Assembly: GCA_958298945.1 (NCBI GenBank)
Contig: OY282606.1
Location: 27,501,740-27,565,739, forward strand
Length of the DNA: 64,000 bases
Source of the DNA: Atherix ibis
Lineage: Eukaryota > Arthropoda > Insecta > Diptera > Athericidae
Direction of reading: 5' to 3'
The translations under genes were made by a program, and so were the position numbers. The stretch's first letter is position 1. The number at the start of each line of letters is the position of its first letter. Shown piece after piece: positions 20,541-32,979 of this stretch. The notes beneath the pieces were generated by a model that was given only the letters and a program-made list of their open reading frames with translations, made no database searches and was not told where the DNA came from.

Positions 20541-20690
20541 GCCGACCCAGTAGCACAGTCGTTAGCGTACTGTACTACAAGGGGTCTGTGGGTTTCGAAT
20601 CCCACTGAGGCATGGTCCTATGCTAAATAGCTGTCACAACTTTTATTTCAACAGACCTTAATTAAGTATGTCCGATTAAAACAGTAGACA
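20541..20690 (+). mobile_element. tRNA-derived SINE head
   Basis: It has an A-box-like TAGCACAGTCGTTAGCG and a B-box GGGTTTCGAATCCCAC at about 20588-20603, spaced as in a tRNA promoter. It is followed by GAGGCATGGTCCTATGCT and then diverged tail sequence. The acceptor-stem ends do not pair like a true tRNA, so I read it as a tRNA-derived SINE and not a functional tRNA gene. Confidence 0.7.
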
Positions 20691-20889
20691 GCCCAGCAAC
20701 TCTTTGAAAAATAAACAAACCTATTTTAACTGTTCACAGTTTGTAATTGGATATTTGAAATTTTAAAATGGCTGCACACTGTATTCTTTTATGAAACGTT
20801 CCAATTCCACATTTTTCAAAATGTCTATTAAATGGCTGCATACTTTTTACTATAATTATTTCTCCTGCGAAAACCGTTAGGCCAAAAAA

Positions 20890-22560
20890 TAAACTTTATT
20901 GTTTTTTCCCCCGTCTAACTGCATAGTAACCATTCATGAACAGTTGAAAGGGAATTCAAAATTTTTTGACTCCTATCCAAGGGGTCCATGGATTTCGAAT
21001 CCCACAGAGGCATGGTCTTATGCTATTTCCCAAACAAACAAAAACAGTTTTTTCCATTTTTTATGCCTAATCAAGTCCTTGTGGTATCACAACGGACCTA
21101 AATTTGGTCTAAGTATGTCGGACTGAAATATTTCAAGTCCATCTTTTTAAAAATGTCTATTAAATGGCTGCATACTTTTTTTCTATTATTATTTCTCCTA
21201 CGAAAACTTTTACGCTAAAAAATGAACTTTATTGTTTTTTTCCGTCTAACTGTATAGTAACATTCATGAACAGTTAAAAGGGAATTCAAAAATTTTTGAC
21301 TCCTATCCAAGGGGTCCATGGATTTCGAATCCCACTGAGGCATGGTCTTATGCTATTTCCCAAAAAAAAAAGTTTTTTTCCATTTCCTTATTCCTAATCA
21401 CCTCCTTGTGGTATCACAACGGACCTAAATTTGGTCTAAGTATGTCGAACTGAAACGTTCCAATTCCACATTTTTCAAAATGTTAATTAAATGGCTGCAT
21501 ACTTTTTTTAAATGATTATTTCTCCTGCGAAAAAAAACCTTTAGGCCAAAAAATAAAGTTTATTGTTTCTTTCCCTGTCTAACTGCATAGTAACATTCAT
21601 GAACAGTTGAAAAGCAATTCAAAAATTTTTGACTCCTATCCAAGGGGTCCATGGATTTCGAATCCCACTGAGGCATGGTCCTATGCTATTTCCCAAAAAA
21701 AAACCTTTTTTCCATTTCCTTATGCCTAATCACCTCCTTGTGGTATCACAACGGACCTAAATTTGGTCTAAGTATGTCGGACTGAAATATTCCAAGTCCA
21801 TCTTTTTCAAAATGTCTATTAAATGGCTGCATACTTTTTTTAAATGATTATTTCTCCTGCGAAAAAAAACCTTTAGGCCAAAAAATAAAGTTTATTGTTT
21901 CTTTCCCTGTCTAACTGCATAGTAACATTCATGAACAGTTGAAAAGCAATTCAAAAATTTTTGACTCCTATCCAAGGGGTCCGTGAGTTTCGAATCCCAC
22001 TCAGGCATGGTCTTATGCTATTTCCCAAAAAAAACATTTTTTTCCATTTCCTTATGCCTATTAACCTCCTTGTGGTATCACAACGGACCTAAATTTGGTC
22101 TAAGTATGTCGGATTGAAATATTTCAAGTCCATCTTTTTAAAAATGTCTATTAAATGGCTGCATACTTTTTTTCTATTATTATTTCTCCTTCGAAAACTT
22201 TTACGCTAAAAAATGAACTTTATTGTTTTTTTCCCTGTCTAACTGTATAGTAACATTCATGAACAGTTAAAAGGGAATTCAAAAATTTTTGACTCCTATC
22301 CAAGGGGTCCATGGATTTCGAATCCCACTGAGGCATGGTCTTATGCTATTTCCCAAAAAAAAAAAAGTTTTTTTCCATTTCCTTATTCCTAATCACCTCC
22401 TTGTGGTATCACAACAGACCTAAATTTGGTCTAAGTATGTCGGACTGAAACGTTCCAATTCCACCTTTTTAAAAATGCCCATTAAATGGCTGCAAACTTT
22501 TTTTCTATGATTATTTCTCTTACGAAAAAAAACCTTTAGGCCAAAAAAAAAATTTTTGAA
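20890..22560. repeat. SINE-derived tandem array, about 330-bp unit, five copies
   Basis: The landmark TCCTATCCAAGGGGTCC starts at 20971, 21301, 21634, 21966 and 22294, i.e. periods of 330, 333, 332 and 328. Each unit holds a B-box-like TTTCGAATCCCAC, then GAGGCATGGT, CCTTGTGGTATCACAAC, AAATTTGGTCTAAGTATGTC, TTAAATGGCTGC and AACATTCATGAACAGTT. The array is close to a SINE head that supplies the same B-box segment. It has the look of a young satellite. Confidence 0.88.
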
Positions 22561-22675
22561 TTGCTTTTCAACTGTTCATAAATGTTAAAGAAATTAACGA
22601 AAAATTATTGTAAATTATTGTTTACAATAATTTTTCTTTAATTTATTTCAATTATTAAGATTAATATTACTATTT

Positions 22676-22860
22676 TAACGGACCTAAATTTGGTCTAAGT
22701 ATGTCCGACTGAAACGTTCCAATTCCACCTTTTTAAAAATGCCCATTAAATGGCTGCATACTTTTTTTAAATGATTATTTCTCCTGCGAAAAAAAATCTT
22801 TAGGACAAAAAATAAACTTTATTGTTTTTTTCCCCGTCTAAATTGCATAATAAAATATTT
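22676..22860. repeat. Detached partial unit of the 330-bp array
   Basis: AACGGACCTAAATTTGGTCT through TTTCCCCGTCTAA repeats the second half of the array unit. It is separated from the array by about 115 bp that begins with an inverted fragment of the unit (GAATTGCTTTTCAACTGTTC at about 22557). Confidence 0.75.
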
Positions 22861-24429
22861 ATTATAGTAAATTTATTAATTTTTTTTTTTGAAATTATTT
22901 ATTATATTTTCAAGAAAAAATAAAAATCAATTAATTTCTTTTCAAGTTAACAAAAATTTGATTTTTAAAAACAAAAACAATCCCATTACCTAATTAATCA
23001 TACAAAAAAGAAAATTTATATAAAAAAGTTGTAAGTTGTTTACAATAATTTTTCTTTAATTTATTTCAATTATTAACATTAATATTACTACAATATTTTA
23101 TATTGAAATTAATGATCTCGATCAAGTGACTCTTTTTTTTTTAGTAGTTTGTACTTAATTTTTAAGATGAATTTGACGACTTTTTAGGCATTTTATTTAA
23201 ATTAATTGTTTTTGATATAGTTTAAAGTATATTTCGCCCACTGGTACGAACGTACACTAAATATTTATTCATTAGTTTAATAAAAGCTATGGTATATTGG
23301 GAAAAGGTTGTTATTATTTTGTACTGAAAAACTACCAAAAATAATTTGTGGTATTGTACAAAATATTTATTTCATTAAAAATCTTCTTAATTTATTTTTT
23401 TAAAAAAAATAATTACAATATAATTAATAAATTTTATCATTTTTTCACTTTAGAAAGTGTGTTCATTTTGTTATATGAAATTTATTTATTTTTAGGGCAA
23501 GAAAAAAATTTTTCAAATCAAATCAAATTCGTTGCCCTTAAAAAAAATGGTGTAAATAAATTCTTAACAATTAAATAATTGTACAACCAATTAAGTTTAA
23601 ATTTAATAATAATAATAGAAAATATGTATTATCGTATAAATAATTTGATAAAATTTTCTTCTTCCCCCTTTTCAATTTTAAAAACGAAAAAATGGCAAAA
23701 CTACAAAAAATAAAATAAAATAATACTTTTAGTGAAATTATTCAAATAAAATTAATTTAAAAAAGAAAAAAAAACTTATTGGAAATTATGCACTAGACAT
23801 AAAGAAAAAAAGCAAAAAAAAACATTTTAAACACAATCATGGAATTTAGGAAAATTTTTTTGTAAATGTTTTTATTTTAATATCTAATTGTAAGAATAAT
23901 TGAAAATTTAATTATTGTACAAGATTAAATGTTATTAAGTGCAGACGACGAAGAAAAGCATCGTAAAATTGTAAACAATAATATAATTTAAAAAAAAGAA
24001 AAAGAAAAAAGGACAAGATTTTTAAATATTAAAAAAACGTATAAAAAATTAAGAAAAATCACAGAGAAACAAAAACATTATAAATTATAGATTGTATAAA
24101 TAATTAAAAATAATTCGTTTTTAATTTATAATTTATTGAAAAAAAAATTATAATATAATATAAATAATAATTATAATAATAGTAATAATGATAATAATAA
24201 TATTAATTATAATTAATAATAAATATCAAGTAAATAATAAAAATCAAATGAATAATGCGAGAGGAGAAATACAAAAGTTCTTTTGTAATATTTAAAATAA
24301 AAATAATGAATGTCGTTTTTTAATTATTTGCTGTTTTAATTATTATAATAATTTTCCCATTGCATTTAACGAGTATATTTTTTTCTCTTTAATAATTAAA
24401 AGGTGGAGAAAAAAAAATAGATTGCCATT
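22861..24429. other. AT-rich gene-free DNA
   Basis: A block with TTTACAATAATTTTTCTTTA and TTATTTCAATTATTAA occurs at about 22619 and again at about 23039, a small local repeat. Otherwise nothing is recognised; the frame at 23348-23578 is AT-driven and not credible. Confidence 0.5.
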
Positions 24430-24567
24430 AAAAAATGGGATTTTTAAACAAATTTTTAGTGGTCTAAGTTCTGATTGGAAAAAATCCCTTTTTTCTGCCA
24501 AAAATTTGGAATTTTTTTTGATTTTATAATTTTGGTGTAGAATTTTGTTATATGGTATTTTTATATA

Positions 24568-26151
24568 CCAAGTATATACGCTTAAATCCGCTGTTTTTTA
24601 ATAAAAAAAACACATGTTCTTTTTCATAGAAAGCAAAAACAAATTTATTCAAAGTACTTGCCCTCGCTAGTCTCTCGGGCAATTTGTGGATACCACGCCA
24701 AAATAATTCCTCTTCTTTCGAGGCAAACCACTCATCAAGCCATTTTCGGACGTCTTTGTAAGAATCGAAGTGCTGCTCAGCGAGCGCGTGGCCCATCGAC
24801 GAAAACAAGTGGTAGTTATAAGCGGGATGGGGTAGCACCTCCCAGTTGAGTGTCTCCAAGTAGTTTCGAACCATTTTTGACATGTGCGATGATGCGTTGT
24901 CGTGGAGGAAAATCAGCTTGTCAAGTCTTTGTTGATAATCCGTCCTTTTTTCACGCAGAGCACGGTGCAATTTGATCAGTTGTTGGTGGTAGCGCTGGGT
25001 ATTGACAGTTTCACCAGGTTTCAACATCTCATAGTAGACGATACCCTGCTGACCCCACCAAACGCACAGCATCGTCTTCCGTCCGAAGCGATTTGATCTT
25101 GGGGAAGATGTTGATGGTTGGCCGGGATCAACCCACGATTTATTGCGTTTAGGATTCTCGAAATACGAGGTCTGTTCAAAAAGTATCGTGAATTTTAAAT
25201 TTCCGCGGGTTAAGATATTCTATTTTCGATTTTTTTGTGGTATTATGTTGGTACTCATGTGCCGACAAGTTCGGCCATTTTGAATGTTCAGTTAATTTTT
25301 GACAGCTGCTTTGCTTGCACGTGTTTTGGCTCGTCTTCGATTTTTTTGCCCATTCCAAAAAATGGATCAAAGAATCTGTTTCGGGGACAAGAAAAAGTCA
25401 CAGGGGGCCAGATCTGGGGAACACAAAAAATCGAAAATCAAATATACGTAACCCGCGGAAATTCAAAATGCGCGATACTTTTTGAACAGACCTCGTATAT
25501 CCACTTTTCATCGCCTGTCAAAATCTGATGCAGGAACGACTTTCTTTTTGTCTGGCGAGCAAGATTTCGCATGTGTTTTGGCGTTGCTCCATCTGCCTAT
25601 CATTCAATTCATGTGGCACCCATTTTCCGATCTTTTCAATCTTCCCCATGGCACGCAGACGAATGGAAATGGCTGGTTGAGTAACACCCAATTGCTCCGC
25701 AAGTATTTTTTGCGATTGGGTATCGTCTTCGTCCAAAAGAGCCTGCAATTGATGGTCCTGAACGTCCCTAGGCCAATTTTCACGCTTCTTGTCCCACAAG
25801 TCAAAATTGCCGTCTTTGAACCGACGAAACATATCTGGGCATGCTGTTTTCGATAAAGCACTGTCACCATAGGCCTCCATAAGCATTCGATGCGATTCGG
25901 CAGCCGATTTCTTCAAATTGAAGGAGAAAAGCAGAGCTTCCGCATATGCTCTTTTTCTGGCACAAAACAAGACATGGTTACCAAAGTATTGTAAAAATGT
26001 ATGTTGTTGTACGAAATTGCTGACAATGTGCACTGATTAATGTTGACAGCTGTCAAACTCATAAAAAAAAAGTATGGCGTGCCTATGTTAGCTTAATAAT
26101 CTCACTCACGCCATCTATGACCAAACAGCGGATTTAAGCTTATATTCCTGG
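24568..26151 (-). mobile_element. mariner family A copy A2, with nested family B element
   Basis: The TIRs are CCAAGTATATACGCTTAAATC at 24568 and the complement of CCAGGAATATAAGC ending 26151, flanked by TA. Minus-strand transposase pieces: the N-terminal half at about 25518-25930 (SAAESHRMLMEAYGDS, FRRFKDGNFDLW, LAEQLGVTQPAISIRL, WVPHELNDRQ) and the C-terminal half at about 24670-25072 (MLCVWWGQQGIVYYE, FLHDNASSHMSK, then LAEQHFDSYKDVRKW). The YSPDLAPSD segment carrying the third catalytic Asp is deleted, and a 331-bp element interrupts it at 25166-25496. Inactive. Confidence 0.9.
25166..25496. mobile_element. mariner family B copy B1, 331-bp long-TIR derivative nested in A2
   Basis: The ends CGAGGTCTGTTCAAAAAG and its complement lie inside TA dinucleotides (25164-25165, 25497-25498), and removing it restores the A2 sequence GAAATATATCCAC. 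It holds a family 5' end through ATGGATCAAAGAATCTG (transposase start), joined directly to inverted transposase 3' sequence (CACAGGGGGCCAGATCTGG). It has no coding capacity. Confidence 0.85.
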
Positions 26152-26700
26152 TAAATTAGTAAAAACTTATTAAAACCGTTCTTTTCTTAATTATTTGGAT
26201 TTTAATTTTTTTTAAAAAGGAATCGATTCTTTTAGGGAAATTCGGACTGTAATTCAGCCAACACTTGACAAATGTTTGTTTTTATAAATGCTCTAAGGTT
26301 CGAGGATGATTTGTACCACTACAAAAAAAAAGTCCAGCGGCATTACCGAATCCTGAGAGCTTTTTACGCAATAAAGTCAACATTTGACGAAATATAAAAG
26401 GGTGGGATTTTTAAAAAAAATTTCAGTGGTTTTACTTCTGATTAGAGAAAATAAATTCCTTTTTTCTGCAATAAATTTGGACAATTTTTTAATTGTATTA
26501 TTTGGTGTAGAATTTTGTTATATTTTTACATAATTTACTAAAAACACTTATTTAAAACGTTGATTTTTATTTTTTGGATTTAAAAATTTTTTAAAAGGAA
26601 TCGATTCTTTTAGGGAAATTTTTAATGCTTTTTTCGTACATTTCGGACTGTAATTAAACCAATACTAGACAAATGTTTTTTTTTGCTATTCAGCGTTTTT

Positions 26701-27030
26701 TGCCATTCAGCGTGAAATGAGCATAAAACAACGAAAAATAAACGTGGACTGTAGCTACGGCAAAATAACTACTTTTTCACTAATTATTTTTTAACCTTAT
26801 TCGAGTACTTAGAACTTATTTGATCTAATTCGAGTAAGATTAACACATTTACCCTTGCAAAAATTCAAAATTGTTGAATTCCCAAATTTAATACCTTTTC
26901 TTACAAATTTTGTTCCTTTTCCTACCCGCCAGCTTTAATAGTTTTTTCTCTTCTTAATTTTATTTTTGGTATGATTTTTTTAAATATTAATCTCAGTATT
27001 TTTTTCCCTCTCTCTTTTCCCCTTCCATGG
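26701..27030. other. AT-rich spacer
   Basis: Nothing is recognised. Confidence 0.5.
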
Positions 27031-27615
27031 AAAAATTAACACTTTTAGGTGTCTCCATATTCTCCTATTATATTCTCTATATTTAATGGTGCTATACCGG
27101 TTGTTAGACATAATAGCACCAGTCACCTACGACTGTAGGGATTGATGTTACGCTCAATCAACGCACGTACATAACTGATAGTTAGCAGTCAGTAATCAGT
27201 TACAAGCTGATTACCTCAACTGCTGGTGGTGATGAGGCCCATCTTAAACCTCTCCTGTCATAAGCAGTGGCAGCGCCCGATATAATTGCCAGTATCCCCC
27301 AACAGCGATCCGTAGATCGTGCCCGCGATATAGGTATCAACCACAGCCACCACGTAAATGCCGAAGTACCTCACCATAACCGAGCATAGAATCTGCTATT
27401 TCTATGGGACATCTCGATTCCCGTGGTACCTATTTTTTATATTAGAGTAATTTAGGGTTTTACCCCGCTCTGTGAGCAATGGTCAGGAACCTTGTAAATT
27501 CCGAACCTTTTTTTTGTACCATGCACTACCACACCCCCGTAGGGTTAATTATGTGAATTGCAATTCACAATATCACATGAACCATCACGGATCTAATTTT
27601 ACCCCTTGTTAGCTA
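27031..27615. other. Unclassified GC-richer segment
   Basis: The base composition is clearly less AT-rich than its surroundings (for example 27230-27430), and the segment lacks long open frames. It contains a short inverted repeat GGTGCTAT/ATAGCACC near 27089-27112. It looks like foreign DNA, perhaps the noncoding tail of a retroelement, but I recognise no family. Confidence 0.4.
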
Positions 27616-27692
27616 CGAGCTCTGTTCAAAAAGTATCGCGAATTTTTAATTTCCGCGGGTTACGTATATTCGATTTTCGATTTTTTTGTGGC
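27616..27692 (+). mobile_element. mariner family B copy B9, solo 5' end
   Basis: CGAGCTCTGTTCAAAAAG followed by TATCGCGAATTTTTAATTT and the CCGCGGGTTACGTATATTCG block match the family's 5' terminus for about 75 bp, then the match ends at TTTGTGGCGT. No partner end is nearby. Confidence 0.8.
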
Positions 27693-30190
27693 GTCTTTTT
27701 CAAAATAATAAATAACCAAAAAATCATATATATTTACTCTTTAAATTTTCGCATGAAAAATGGAGAAACCAATACGCAATTTTAAAAATAATTTTCATTT
27801 GAATTTAATATGTTTAATATTAACGTGCAATAATTTTCGAAGAAGAATAATATTTACTCTAATTTAGAATATTTAAAACGTTTATTTATTATTATGTGAT
27901 CTATAAAAATGAAATCATTTGATATAAAATAAGAAGGAAATCTGAAATATTTTATGTCCATTCTTTAGTTCGGATAAAAGCGTTGTCCATTTTGGATTTT
28001 GCAAAATATACCGCTATTATTTGACAGCTGTCAAACATGATTTGCTTAGTTTGTTTTCATAATTGCTCGTTTAGCTGACCATTAAATGCGTGCTGATTTT
28101 TCGAAACAAAATTTCGTCAGCGAAGAGGCCATAGATTATAGAAGAACTAAATTCTGTCCAAATATTTTCGAGAATACATTCGTAAGAATGCGCGTACTCG
28201 CAAAATAACTTTTCACAAAACACTTCGTATTCTAAAATAGAAACTTCCTATTTACTGTCGTGAAGAATAAAATTATTCATGCAAATGTATTAATTTATAC
28301 TTACTTGTTCGTAAATTATATAAAATATTGTATAATAAAACTGCCACTCCGCGATAAGTATCTAAATGTCAACAAAAGACAAGGCTTGTTTTAAAACTGT
28401 TCGAAAGTCTACCAATTAAAGGGGCTTTTTATTTGATTAATATTTACAAAATAAATAATAAACCTAAAATACCAGAAGATTGGAAAAAAATTAATGTACT
28501 CTTCTATTGTGTTTAAATTGTATTTTTCTTCGGAATAATTGAAATGATAATTATGCTTTTGGAATTCAAAAAATATCTGTTACGAAAACTAAATGTCAGT
28601 GGGTGTCATTTGTACATAAAAAAATGTATGCAAGTAGTTCGATTTCTGGCCGCTTTTGCAATAATTCAGACGGAAAATTGCGTATACATACTCGTATATT
28701 TTTCGTTTTTATGCCGGGGTGCCCATATTCTCCTATATGTTCTGGGATGGTTCTTCTTGTTATGATGGGTGTGTGAATAACCCTTTGCCCAAATTTAAAC
28801 ACTTCCTCCTTTACGCCCCGCCCTCCAACACCGAACAATCTTCGCATCAATCATGACTAACAAAGCAAGTTGTTCTGTGAGTATGGTCAAACTCCTGTTG
28901 AACTTCACATTCTTAAAATTTTCATACCTCCCCTTCCACCCCCTACTCAACACCTACGCAGAATTATTCCAATATTCCTTCCAACATACCATCATAACAA
29001 ATATGATTCTGTAATTAAAAATACTAATAGCTAACAAGAAAAAAACTCATCGTTCTTATATATATTTTACATAATAATATCTTTATTGAAAAAGACTAGA
29101 AATTACAAGTTATTAATAATAAAAATGATCAATTATCTAAATTATATTGTAGTATTATATTATTATTATAGTTGGCGTTAAAAATTACAAATTTATTATT
29201 ATAGGTATGGTGTGTAATTTAAAAACTATACTAGATTCGATTATTTTTTACATGTGTTCATCATATTTATTATTATTATTACAATATTTTCCTAAATGAT
29301 TTTCATTCACTTAATACTAAGTTCACTTAAGGCTAAAAATATTATTATCTATTGTATGAAATTGGTTAAATTTGATTGAAAGTCAACACTCGTACATGCC
29401 CGTAGATTCGATTTAGTTGACTTTCTTCTTTCTATTTCGATGGTTCTTCATTTATCTGATAGAATAATTATTATATGAATTGTTAAAATAAGGACTTTTT
29501 ACGTTATCAAACTTTTATGTAAGATTGAAATATACAAATTGATTGTTTTACTATTGATTTTCGTATTATCCTCAATACGAATTGGTTCATTTGTTAAAAC
29601 TTACATTATTCATTTTAATTATGTACAGATTGATTAATTTTGATCTACTTTTTTTATGCTTTTTTTTTCTCCTAATATATTGTAATCTAATCAATTTCAA
29701 CTAATTATTGCAAGTAGAAATATTCTATATATTTTATTATGTATTTATTTAGATTAGATAAAAAAAGTTTTTATTATTTGCGTTTTTACTACTATCGACA
29801 TGTGCACGTAAATAAGAAAATTAATTTCATTAGTAATAAGTAATTTTATTTAATTATAAATAGTAAAGTAAATTCAACCCCAAATCAACATTTCAAAAAT
29901 TAAGTTAAATCACTTTGATCCTAGATATATAAACTATTATAGAATGGACTTTTCCATCTTTTATTATTGAAAAGTACTGCAATTAAACTACAAAATGTTT
30001 GTTTTTTAAAAAAAAATGTTACCGGTGGACAGAATTGTATGTTAATTTTTTTATTTTACCTTTTTATAGTTATTTTTATTTTATTTTTAATTTTGAATGT
30101 ACAAGAAAAATGGTGCATAGAAAAATATTTGATCAGAAAATTAAATCTTTACGTTTCAGGGTTGAACCGATCTCACACAGTTTGTACATA
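27693..30190. other. Gene-free region
   Basis: Mostly AT-rich. 28700-29000 is less AT-rich and shares only a short CCATATTCTCCTAT string with 27045, too little to call a shared element. The ORF at 28544-28765 has no recognisable feature. Confidence 0.45.
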
Positions 30191-31088
30191 CGAGGTCTGT
30201 TCAAAAAGTATCGCGAATTTTGAATTTCCGCAGGTTACGTATAAGTGATTTTCGATTTATTGTTGCGTTATGTTGGTACTCATGTCTCTCACTTATGCCG
30301 ACAAGTTCGTTCATTTTGAATGTTCAGTTCATTTTTGATAGCTGCTTTGCTTGCACGTGTTTTGGCTCGTCTTCGATTTTTGCCCATTCCAAAAAATCTG
30401 TTTCGGGAACAAGAAAAAGTCACAGGGGGGGCCAAATCTGGGGAATACGGTGGCTGCGGCATTATTAGTGTGTTGTTTTTGGCCAAAAATTCGCGCACAA
30501 GCAACGATGCGTGAGCAGGGGCGTTATTATGGTGCAAAAGCCAATTTTTGTTCTTCCATAAATCCGGGCGTTTCTGGAGCATTGCTTCGTGCAACTTGCG
30601 CATAACTTGAAGGTAATATTCTTTATTGACGGTACTACCCTGTGACAAGAACTCATGATGCACCACGCTCCTGCAATCGAAGAAAATTGTAAGCAAAATC
30701 TTCACATTCGACCGAACTTGGCGCTTTTCACGGTCTTGGCTCGTGCGGCAGTTTCCATTGGTTTCCATGTCATAACCATAAACCCATGATTCGTCATCAG
30801 TTATGACCCTCTGGAGCGAATTTGGTTCGTCGCGGACAGAGTCACACAGCTCCTTAGCAATGTAAATGCGATGCTGTTTTTGGTCAAAAATGGGCGAAAA
30901 TCGAAGACGAGCCAAAACACGTGCAAGCAAAGCAGCTGTCAAAAATTAACTGAACATTCAAAATGGCCGAACTTGCCGGCATAAGTGAGAGACATAAGTA
31001 CCAACATAACGCCACAAAAAAAATCGAAAATCGAATATACGTAACCCGCGGAAATTCAAAATTCGCGATACTTTTTGAACAGACCTCG
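30191..31088 (-). mobile_element. mariner family B copy B2, long-TIR derivative with partial transposase
   Basis: The ends CGAGGTCTGTTC (30191) and GAACAGACCTCG (to 31088) extend into inverted repeats of roughly 200 bp. The minus-strand remnant, about 30942 to 30289, encodes [40 protein letters not shown] and [12 protein letters not shown], the middle and end of a DD34D transposase, with a chimeric C-terminus ([19 protein letters not shown]). The N-terminal helix-turn-helix half is missing and the second catalytic Asp of HHDNAP is Asn here. Confidence 0.88.
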
Positions 31089-31090
31089 CA

Positions 31091-31640
31091 AAGGGTGGAC
31101 CATAAATTTGGTGCAAATTTAAAAGTTGCATTTTGAAGAGTAAATAATAAAAAAAAACTAGTGCGCATTTTTTCAAATTTCCGGTTTTATTAGAAAGATT
31201 GAACCTTGAAATTTAAGAATAAAACACAACATCGTTTAAATGACTGCCACGGTTGGCCTTACAGTACCCCATTCGCTCGACCCAATTTTTCAGTACATTT
31301 TCGATTGTCTCTTTAATGGCAACTTTGATTTCGTGTTTCAAGGCCTCAATTTTCTCTGCATGGCTTGCGTAACATTTATCCTTAACGGCTCCTCACAAAA
31401 AATAATCCAACGGGCTCAAATCACAGCTCCGAGGCGGCCAATTGACATAAGAATTTCTGGTGATTATTCGGTTTTCAAAAGTTCTCAATATTTCTCAGTT
31501 TTCTGGGAATGATGTTGTATTTCATTATTAAATTTTAAAGTTCAATATTTCTTATAAAACCGGAAATTTAAAAAAATATACACTAGTTTTTAAATGGTCC
31601 ACCATTTTAAAATGCAACTTTTATATGGTCCACCCTATAT
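31091..31640 (-). mobile_element. mariner/Tc1-like family C derivative, about 550 bp
   Basis: The inverted ends AGGGTGGACCATAAATTT (31091) and TTATATGGTCCACCCT (to about 31636) are followed inward by AAAGTTGCATTTT and its complement. The minus strand from about 31465 to 31228 reads as a transposase C-terminus: WPPRSCDLSPLDYFL, then a stop where Trp is expected, then GAVKDKCYASHAEKIEAL and NWVERMGYCKANRG. The rest of the enzyme is absent. It sits directly against B2. Confidence 0.75.
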
Positions 31641-32979
31641 TTTTTTACGAAAATTTCGTAATAAATATTGACGCATTTCTCTTTTTCAATGTGAATTAAG
31701 AAATCTTATTTAGAATCATTCCAAAATAGCAATATGCCTAAGAAAAGAGTATATTCCTTATCGTTAATAAAATGCATGTTGTTTTTGTTGTTTCAAATGA
31801 AGAAAAAAAGAACTTCTCGTGTACATACATATACGAGTATATTTAATTTTATATTTTTCTTTTAAATTTGACTAAAAGTTAAATTTATAATTTTTTTTAA
31901 ATAAACAATTTTATTTTAAAAATAATTTTTTGTTTGTTTTTGGTTTCGAATTGTATAATAGAGTTCCTAATAAATAAATATATAAATAAATAAAACAAAA
32001 CAAAAATAATCGCAATCACAATCAAAATTGAATTAAGAGTTTTTTTTTACCAAATTTAATTAAATGAATATTCCAAATAAGTAAAAGCTCTTTTAAATTT
32101 CGACAATTAGTTGATGGAAGAAAAATCATTTTTAATAGTTGGTACAACTGATGATATCAATCGCAAGTAAATTTTGACAGTTGTGAATAAATTTGAAATA
32201 ATAACCAAAAATGGTGTATTTCATGGTGAAATTAACATCGGATGTTTAAATTATTTATTATCTAGGAAATGAATTAGAGTAGATGTTTTTCGAAATAATA
32301 ACTTTTGTAGTAAATTTAGAGAAAATTTATAATTTTATTAAATATGATTGGCTCTGCAAACCTCGTGATTTTCAAGCCGAGTATATTAGGCCGCCATTAG
32401 TAGACCGAATTGAGAATAAAAAATTCTTTGTTTTGTACTAAAAACAAATTTATTCTTCAGATTTATTTATTAGAAATTTAAAGAATATTGAGTCCATCAG
32501 CAAATTCCTGAGATCGAAAGAAAATCATGATTTTTTTATATTTAATAAATATTTTTGTGTTGTTCCCTTGTCTTATCATTTTTTTTTGTTTCTTAACTGA
32601 CAATAATTATGAGTTAATGTCATGATTACTAAATTATATTGAACACATTTTAGGAAATGTGTAACAAATTCAAAGACAATTAATAACGACCTGAGAGGAG
32701 TTTTTGAACAAATTTTTATCGCGATGATGGCAGTTTTAGAGTTATTTTTTTTCTATTATAAAAAGTATTTAATGTGAATTTAAAACGGTACAATCGATTT
32801 TGGAAATATTCACGATTATGTAAGTGATGATCAATTCAAGTTTGGCAGCATGGCTGTAGCTCCCTAAGTATTGTATTTATCAGTAAGTACTCTTTTGTAT
32901 ATTATCCGTTAAACAACAATAGTGCAAAAAAAAAAAATAAACGAAATACCTTTTAGATTTGCACCTTTTTTTTTAAATA
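31641..32979. other. AT-rich gene-free DNA
   Basis: No gene or element is recognised. Confidence 0.5.

Larger units (their letters stand above)
24430..26700. repeat. Direct duplication, first copy interrupted by mariner A2
   Basis: 24430-24567 continued by 26152-26290 matches 26402-26690 in order: AATTTTTAGTGGT..., TTGGTGTAGAATTTTGTTAT, ACTTATTAAAACCGTT..., GGAATCGATTCTTTTAGGG and TTCGGACTGTAATT. The second copy lacks the mariner and so shows the empty target site. Confidence 0.75.

Noticed and set aside
20588..20603. Functional tRNA gene
   Set aside because: A and B boxes are present but acceptor stem ends do not pair and the anticodon arm is not convincing; the same segment recurs in the tandem array, so SINE origin is preferred.
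20899..21126. 75-codon plus-strand frame in the 330-bp array
   Set aside because: Not preserved in the other units of the array.
27031..29000. 27045 and 28732 as two ends of one retroelement (shared CCATATTCTCCTAT)
   Set aside because: Only about 14 bases are shared and nothing on either side agrees; too short to support an element.
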